In this document: positions 58,354 through 64,000 of the stretch, piece by piece
Position numbering within the stretch: position 1 is the stretch's first letter
How the letters are laid out: every line of letters begins with the position of its first letter
Assembly (NCBI GenBank): GCA_021613535.1
Contig: CP075493.1
Location: 4,836,001 to 4,900,000 of the forward strand
Reading direction: 5' to 3'
DNA from: Adineta vaga
Taxonomy: Eukaryota > Rotifera
Length of the DNA: 64,000 bases
Made by a program: the position numbers and the translations under genes
Notes under the pieces: model-generated
What the model was told of the DNA's origin: nothing
Database searches by the model: none
What the model saw: only the letters and a program-made list of their open reading frames with translations

Positions 58354-60065
58354 ATGTCATTGAAAAGTTTTCCAATCATTTTTATTAATATGGGTGGTGA
58401 AATGGTCTATATATTAGAACAGCGTTTATCTGCTCAAGAAATAGTTGACCAGAAAGCGACAAAAGGTAATCATAATAATGAATAATTGATAATTTAAGAA
58501 AGTGAAAATGATTTGCTTAGTAATCAATGATATTGTTAGTGCAATGTTTAATGGAAAATTTATTGAAGAATTATTTCGACCACAAGAACTCTATCCGAAA
58601 AAAGCAGTGAAACATATTTTTGAAAAAGTTGCGCATTCAAGTATTATGCGCTTGAATGAAGCAAGTATGGACAAAGTACGTTTAGATTTCAATTTCATTT
58701 CTAAATTCGAAAAAAAGATCATTCTTTTGTATATTTAGTTATATGATTTAATGACAATGTCTGTTAAATTTCAAATCATGCTTTGTCCATGTGCATCGGA
58801 TATAATGAAAGTGACATATAATCATGTTAATTCCATGCGAAAATTAGTTCGTAGTTCGGCAGTACTTGATCTATTAGATAAAGCATTTATTGCATTTAAT
58901 AAGGTTAGTAGTTTAATAAGAAGAAATCATGTATTACGGATGAATTATTTAGCAATATGAACGATTGAATGATGTTGAATGGTTCTTAATTCGTGATACA
59001 ATTCTATTCTACTTTCAAGATATTCATATTCGGGTAAAAAATTTAAGTTTGAAAATATAGCAAATTCATGTAGATGAAATATAGGTATCAATCTTCTTAC
59101 GAGAAAATTTACAAAATCAACAAGGTCAATTTATAATGAGTACAGATGGAATTGTTCCAACTGGTTTTCAACCACCCGGTGAAATTCGGTTTGTATTGAA
59201 CTTACCATACAGATTAATTCATTGCTTTTGGTTTTCTAATATAGAACATATAAACGTGGTCGTTTAAATCATACACATACATTTGATGCTGGTGAACGTC
59301 ATGAACCATCCGATGAAACACGTTCTTTTCGTTTGGGTTTGAATATGTAAGAAAAAATTGATTTTTGATAAATATCATTCTCAATCGTTTTTGCGTCTTA
59401 GTTATACGAAAAGTAAACATGCCGATACTAATTTATTGAGCGATACGGCTATTCGTCATTCAACTGTACCAGTCAATGCTTCATCTGACATCGTACGTAA
59501 TTGTTTATTAGCCATGGTTTAAAAAAGTAAACTTTTGTGTACATTTAGGAAATGATTCATCCTGATCCAAAAATGATTGCTCAATTAAATTTACTTTCTG
59601 ATCTTATTGGTAATAGTAGTGGTGGAGATTCTTCACGATCAGGTCTTGTCAAATTATCATTATTCGACGATGAAGAAGATGACGAAGAAGATATTCGCCC
59701 ATCGTAAGTATCTATGATATATACGTATGCAGTTTTTCTTGATAAAAAGATCTTCTCTAGACGTCAAACACGTTCTCAAACATCAACAAAAGATCAACGT
59801 CCGAAAAATGAAGATGTTACAATCGATGTATCAAATGTGAGTTTTCGAAAAAATAGACATACACGTTTGATAGATGCAATTTGTTTCCATTTAGCGAAGT
59901 CGAAATGCACTTTTATCACATGTTTTACATGATTTTGATTTTGATGATCAACCAACACGTCGAGGAAGAAAAGGTAATAATGACAATAAAAACGAGGATG
60001 ATGATGATGATGATTTATGTTCAATGATGGATCGCTTACCAAATAGTGGCAATAAACGACGTTAG
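58354..60065 (+). CDS. OSCP1: OSCP1 (organic solute carrier partner 1)
   Basis: Ten exons: 58354-58465, 58521-58675, 58739-58903, 58953-59033, 59085-59188, 59245-59346, 59402-59492, 59549-59703, 59761-59836, 59895-60065; 403 residues (human about 380). Matches along OSCP1: FPIIFINMGGEMVYILEQRL, VINDIVSAMFNGKFIEELF, RPQELYPKKAVKHIFEKVAH, SSIMRLNEASMDKLYDLMTM, FQDIHIRVSIFLRENLQN, IHPDPKMIAQLNLLSDLIG, and a terminal acidic stretch then CSMMDRLP (human LLAMMDEL). OSCP1 is a conserved protein of ciliated organisms, linked to organic ion transport and to basal bodies. Next to CEP43, a centriolar satellite/basal body gene, this makes a small cilium-associated neighbourhood, though chance is possible. 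The middle of the protein has a Ser/acidic insertion. Confidence 0.92.
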
Positions 60066-60433
60066 TATCCTTTTCTTTATGTGAAATATGGGCAATATAG
60101 TTTATCAAATTTTAAGTGAAAAAAAAATCAAAGTTTATGGTATTTTAAAATAGATGTTGTATTTGTATGTCTTTTATTATTATCTTGAAGAAATAAATAC
60201 TAACAAGATTTATTACTGACAACATTTTTTTAGAAGAATTGAAGAATGAACAGAATATTCTATCGAATCATCATTAATAAATTTTATTGGCAATCTGCAT
60301 AAGGAAAGCTCTTCTAGTCATTAACTTATTTGTTAACAAAATTGCATTACATTAAAGACACAAAAAAAACTTGACTTTAGAGTGAATTAACTAGTTAATA
60401 TACAACTATCATGGACATGAAAATTTAAAATCT
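60066..60433. other. convergent 3' intergenic stretch
   Basis: Between OSCP1 and CEP43 3' ends; AT-rich with AATAAA-like signals on both strands (for example near 60190 and 60276). Nothing else is seen. Confidence 0.5.
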
Positions 60434-61772
60434 TTATAAATCTTCCAAAAAATCGATATGCGCTGATGGTGAAGGTGATGCTTTATCTACAGTAACATCA
60501 TCAATGCTACTAATTTGACTCATACTTTCGTCATCATATTCGATGAGAATATCTTTATTTCCATTCGTTGATGGTTTTTGTATTGTCGTTCTTGTTCGTG
60601 GTGTTTCATCTCCATCTCCACCATTACCAATAATATCTTCGATATTCTTCAAATGATTTAATGCAGCTGGTGTTGCATTACGTCGTGAAAATAATGAGGA
60701 TGTCGTCGAATCATCATCTTCATTTGCACTATTATTATTAAAATTTAATAATGGTGGTGGTAATATATCAGAACTCTTCTTAACAGCAGTTTTATTTGAA
60801 TCAGTTGTTGTAGGTAATGGAAAATCATAAACTTGTTTACGTGGATTTTCTGAAGATGATGTTGATATTGAAGAAGAATTCGATTCAGATGGTGGAGATG
60901 TTGCACGACGAGCACGCGTAGTTACTTGACCATTGCGTGCCGATAACGGTTGCAATGGTGTACTAGAAAAGAAAACAAAAGATGAATTCTTATTGTTTAA
61001 AATAAACTTACACAGGCGATGTTTGTTTGATAGGACTTGTCTGTGGTATTAATGCTTGAGAACAAGCTTGTAACCATTTTAAACAGATTTGTTCATAATC
61101 GATTTTTGCCATAGATGTTGATGAAAATGGTAGATTTTTATTAAGGAAAGCTTCGAGTACAGTTGCATCAAATGCTGGTGAAAATAATGAACGAAAATGT
61201 TCTCGTACACGATTGATATCATTGATTTTTTCGGTTGAAAATTTCATATCAATTGATTGTTTTATATGATCTGGAAGAGAAGTAATTTTCTCGACCTAGA
61301 AGCAAAAAAGAATAAATACATGTTCGATTTCCATTCTAATCTTATTTGAACTTACTCGATGGTGACTTTGATTAATTAGGGCATGTAAAATTGGTTGAGA
61401 TTTATTGTATATTGCATCGAGATGTAATTCTTCTACTAATTCACTATGTGTCAATGGTGACGGATGATTAGGACCGGATGCTTCAACTTTAAAGACATCA
61501 TGAGTATATAATAATCGTGATTGTTCTAACCAATCAAGAACAAGTGCACGACATATACGACCTGTAGTACCTTCATAGCCAGGTGTATTTGTTACGTCAG
61601 ATGGATTGGCTGCTTTTTCAATTGTTTTAAAAACAGCAGCACGTAATTGAGCTTTTAAATGTGTTATTAAACCATCACGTTCAAGTGATTGATAGACTAA
61701 TTCACGTAGTTCAATATCATTTTCATTACGTTGATCAAGAAGATCATCACCATTGGTACTATCTACAGACAT
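60434..61772 (-). CDS. CEP43: centrosomal protein CEP43 (FOP/FGFR1OP)
   Basis: Three exons: 61772-61356, 61295-61012, 60962-60434; 409 residues (human 399). The N-terminal TOF/LisH dimer region reads ELRELVYQSLERDGLITHLK then AQLRAAVFKTIEKAAN, matching human ELRDLLVQTLENSGVL and KAELRAAVFLALEE; it continues LVLDWLEQSRLLYTHDVFKVEA and LVEELHLD. The rest is Ser/Thr/Pro-rich, and the acidic C-terminus (IEYDDESMSQISSIDDVTVD ... FLEDL) corresponds to the FOP end YDDDFNSTSH...YLEDV. CEP43 works with CEP350 and CEP19 at the distal centriole to start cilia. An in-frame upstream ATG-free extension exists but ATG 61772 gives the conserved start. Its start faces GDPD1 187 bases away. Confidence 0.87.
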
Positions 61773-61959
61773 ATTCAATTTAATTAACCTACTGTGAATA
61801 AAATATGAACAACTCCATGACAACAATGGTCGAAGTTTCTATTGGTTGAAAGTTTTTATAAAATTATTGAATCATTTTTTCCCATGCGAATGTTATGTCA
61901 AAAAATTAGAATGAATCATATTTTTCGAAAGTTTTTACTTAAATATACATTTACTATAG
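61773..61959. promoter_or_regulatory. short bidirectional promoter region, CEP43 and GDPD1
   Basis: Only 187 bases separate two divergent start codons, so both promoters must share this AT-rich segment or overlap the first exons. No motif is assigned. Confidence 0.5.
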
Positions 61960-63590
61960 ATGTCACTAGATGAATTTCTACTACTCATTCTCATTCATAC
62001 TCAGCTAAGAAGGTTATTGATCAACGATTTCTTGTTATTTCAAATCTTATTTATGTCACTGCTTGTCGTATGTACAACGGTTGCAACTGTTTATGCAATA
62101 TCTTCGTTTGTTTTACTACGTAAACCACATTTGATCCATCGAAGACGTCGACCTGCATTTATCGCTCGAAATATCGCACATCGCGGAGGTGGATAATCTA
62201 TATTGATCGATGTTTTTCGTATAAAAAAGTCATTCTCCTTTTATTCTTATTAGGAGCTGCCGAATCGATTGAAAATTCTCTACTTGCATTTGACAAGTAT
62301 AACGAAAAAAGATTTTTCTTTTTCTGTCAGTGACAGTTCTTTTGTTTTTCTTTCCAGAGGATTAGCACATGGCGTAGAAATGTTGGAATTAGATTGTCAT
62401 CTGACAAAAGATCAACAAGCAGTTGTACATCATGATGCATCATTACAAAGAACAACAGATCATCTAGGATACATTAAAGATATTGAATATGATGTAAATA
62501 AGAAAGAAAATAATTTGAAAGCATATTTCATGAATTCATCAATCTTCTCTCTAGAAATTACCTCGTATCAATAGTAAAATACACCTTTATTATAATTCTG
62601 GTAGGAGTTTTTGGAAATAATCTTTAAAACTGTGTCTTCTTTTTTGTAGATATAACCATTTCAAGTGATAATAATAATACTTCAAATGATGACTTATTAC
62701 GTATTCCATTATTGAAAGCGGTTTTTGAACGTTATCCAACAACTCCAATTAATATTGATATTAAAATAAACGATGATGAGTTGATTAAACAAGTAAATGA
62801 TTTAAAAAGAAGAAAAAAACTTTCATTTTTATCTGATTTCTAGGTATCCAATCTAGTTCAACAACATCAGCGAGAACATATTACTCTATGGGGTAGTTTT
62901 AGCCATACAATATGTCGAAAATTAACGATACAAGTATTGTTTTCTTCTATATTTCTCTCCTTATCCATATTATCTTCTAGAATCCTCGTATTATTCGATT
63001 TTGTTCGTTAAAAGAAGCGGCAGGCATTGTTTTTGCATATTGGATTGGTCTATTACCATTTCTTCCATTGACACCTGGTATAGAATATCAAAAATAATTT
63101 AAAAATAACTCATATATTTTATTCATACAGGTGCTTTCGAAGTTCCTATTCCTGGTGAAGTCTTTCAGTATGAATAATAATAATCATATGATTTATCTTT
63201 GTCAATAGGCAAATCTTCTATTCCTTTAGAAAAATAACAGAACAAATAAATTGGAAATATAGAATTATTTTCTACTTACTCGAACGGTAAAGTTTTCAAA
63301 AAACTATCTATTTTTTTTGACAGGAGAACCATTTATCTAGAGCATTAAATAATAAATCGATGTTTGCACATCTTCAACGCCGTGGAATTCCCGTACGTTT
63401 TCTATTCGCTCTTTATATAATCTATAATCTACATTCTTTCTTTCGTTTTCAGGTTTACGTTTGGATATTGAATAATGATCAAGAATTTCAATATGCTTTT
63501 ACCAAAATGGGTGTTACGGGTGTTATGACTGACTATCCTACTCGTTTACAAAAATATTTAGCTACAAATCAACATGAATTTCTTCTATAG
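61960..63590 (+). CDS. GDPD1: GDPD1/3-type glycerophosphodiester phosphodiesterase (lysophospholipase D)
   Basis: Eleven exons: 61960-62188, 62254-62296, 62358-62493, 62555-62573 (19 bases), 62650-62792, 62844-62933, 62981-63077, 63131-63167, 63209-63286, 63341-63392, 63453-63590; 353 residues. N-terminal TM helix (LFMSLLVVCTTVATVYAISS), then the GDPD TIM-barrel: AHRGGAAESIENS (catalytic His), VEMLELDCHLTKDQQAVVHH (metal Glu/Asp and second His), IPLLKAVFERYPTTPINIDI, REHITLWGS, GLLPFLP, RRGIPVYVWILN, GVTGVMTDYPTRL. It cleaves lysophospholipids or N-acyl-lysophospholipids to lysophosphatidate. The acceptor at 63340 is required; an earlier AG would bring a stop. Compared with human GDPD1 (314 residues) it has a longer N-terminus. 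Confidence 0.93.
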
Positions 63591-64000
63591 AATTTCATTT
63601 TCACTCGCCGTATATTCTTATAGCCTCTCTAGTCATAAGATGAAACGGACAAATTTAGTTTTCTTTTTTATTTATTTATCTATTTATATTTTTTCTTATT
63701 AAAACATCAGTTGAAAATAAATCTTCTCAGTAGAATTTTGTCTTTGTTTTCTCTCCATACCTATTCGAATAATAATGATACGACTGATAAGCTTGAATTA
63801 TATTTACTTAATCTCAACCGCGAAGCATCCTTGCCGAGAAGAAAATACACAACATACTGGTTTTGATAAGTTGACTTGAAAGGTGCACGATAACAATTCA
63901 ATGGGCTTTTTTTTGCTTCTTCATTACATGAATATCAGCTGAGAGAAGAGGGCCGAACTTTGTATTCATTTATTTGATAAGAGGTCTATTTATTTATTCT
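63591..64000. other. 3' flank of GDPD1 to window end
   Basis: A TTTA/ATTT-rich 3' UTR with AATAAA near 63716; no further exon was recognised. Confidence 0.5.

Noticed and set aside
63287-63340. GDPD1 acceptor at GACAG 63323
   Set aside because: It gives an immediate in-frame stop; the later TATCTAG acceptor at 63340 restores the conserved R-A-L...RRGI sequence, so no frameshift is needed.

Overview
This is a gene-dense, AT-rich animal nuclear window. Nearly every gene is broken by many very short introns, mostly about 45-70 bases, with GT..AG borders. The proteins are metazoan: POU3 factor, insulin-type receptor kinase, tetraspanin, KEAP1, exocyst EXO70, peptide GPCR. The compact introns, very short spacers between several same-strand genes, splice-acceptor signals just upstream of second-gene start codons, and Ser/Thr-rich lineage-style surface proteins suggest a bdelloid rotifer. 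That assignment is inference from style, not proven.

Layout, left to right. 1-337 (-): first two exons of a FERM/ERM-merlin protein cut by the window edge. 3270-4451 (-): intronless POU3-type factor between two large gene-free flanks. 8640-9706 (-): tetraspanin. 10919-12482 (-): SLC35D-type nucleotide-sugar transporter. 14088-18364 (+): RAC GTPase followed at once by EXOC7/EXO70. 18461-24228 (-): two Ser/Thr-rich single-pass surface proteins, the second carrying a 24-base minisatellite mucin stalk plus EGF domains. 24229-28545: gene-poor. 28546-35547 (+): insulin/IGF receptor followed closely by a TBC1D10-type Rab-GAP. 35756-37062 (-): neuropeptide-type GPCR. 39093-42416 (+): KEAP1 and an unrecognised multi-pass membrane protein. 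42777-44391 (-): secreted Cys-rich, Thr-linker, jelly-roll-like protein with a frame break. 44918-53470 (+): RCCD1, PMS2, SCFD1/SLY1 and a CALML4-like EF-hand protein. 54314-55390 (+): single-exon B-box/SPRY-like protein. 56159-57753 (-): GT10 fucosyltransferase. 58354-60065 (+): OSCP1. 60434-61772 (-): CEP43/FOP. 61960-63590 (+): GDPD1-type phosphodiesterase.

Themes. (i) Four or more tight head-to-tail pairs (RAC-EXOC7, INSR-TBC1D10, RCCD1-PMS2, SCFD1-CALML4) look like candidate spliced-leader operons; RAC-EXOC7 would place a Rho-family GTPase beside a possible effector complex. (ii) Micro-exons of 8, 13, 15, 18/21 and 19 bases can be read directly, two of them in-frame cassettes. (iii) Several conserved proteins have altered key positions: KEAP1 lacks the C151 and C273 sensor cysteines but keeps the Nrf2-binding pocket, and PMS2 has His for the last Glu of the nuclease metal motif. 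(iv) Two surface/secreted genes have single-base frame breaks.

Exon coordinates were worked out by hand from frame continuity and GT/AG borders. I saw no rRNA, CRISPR or complete transposon, and no convincing tRNA.
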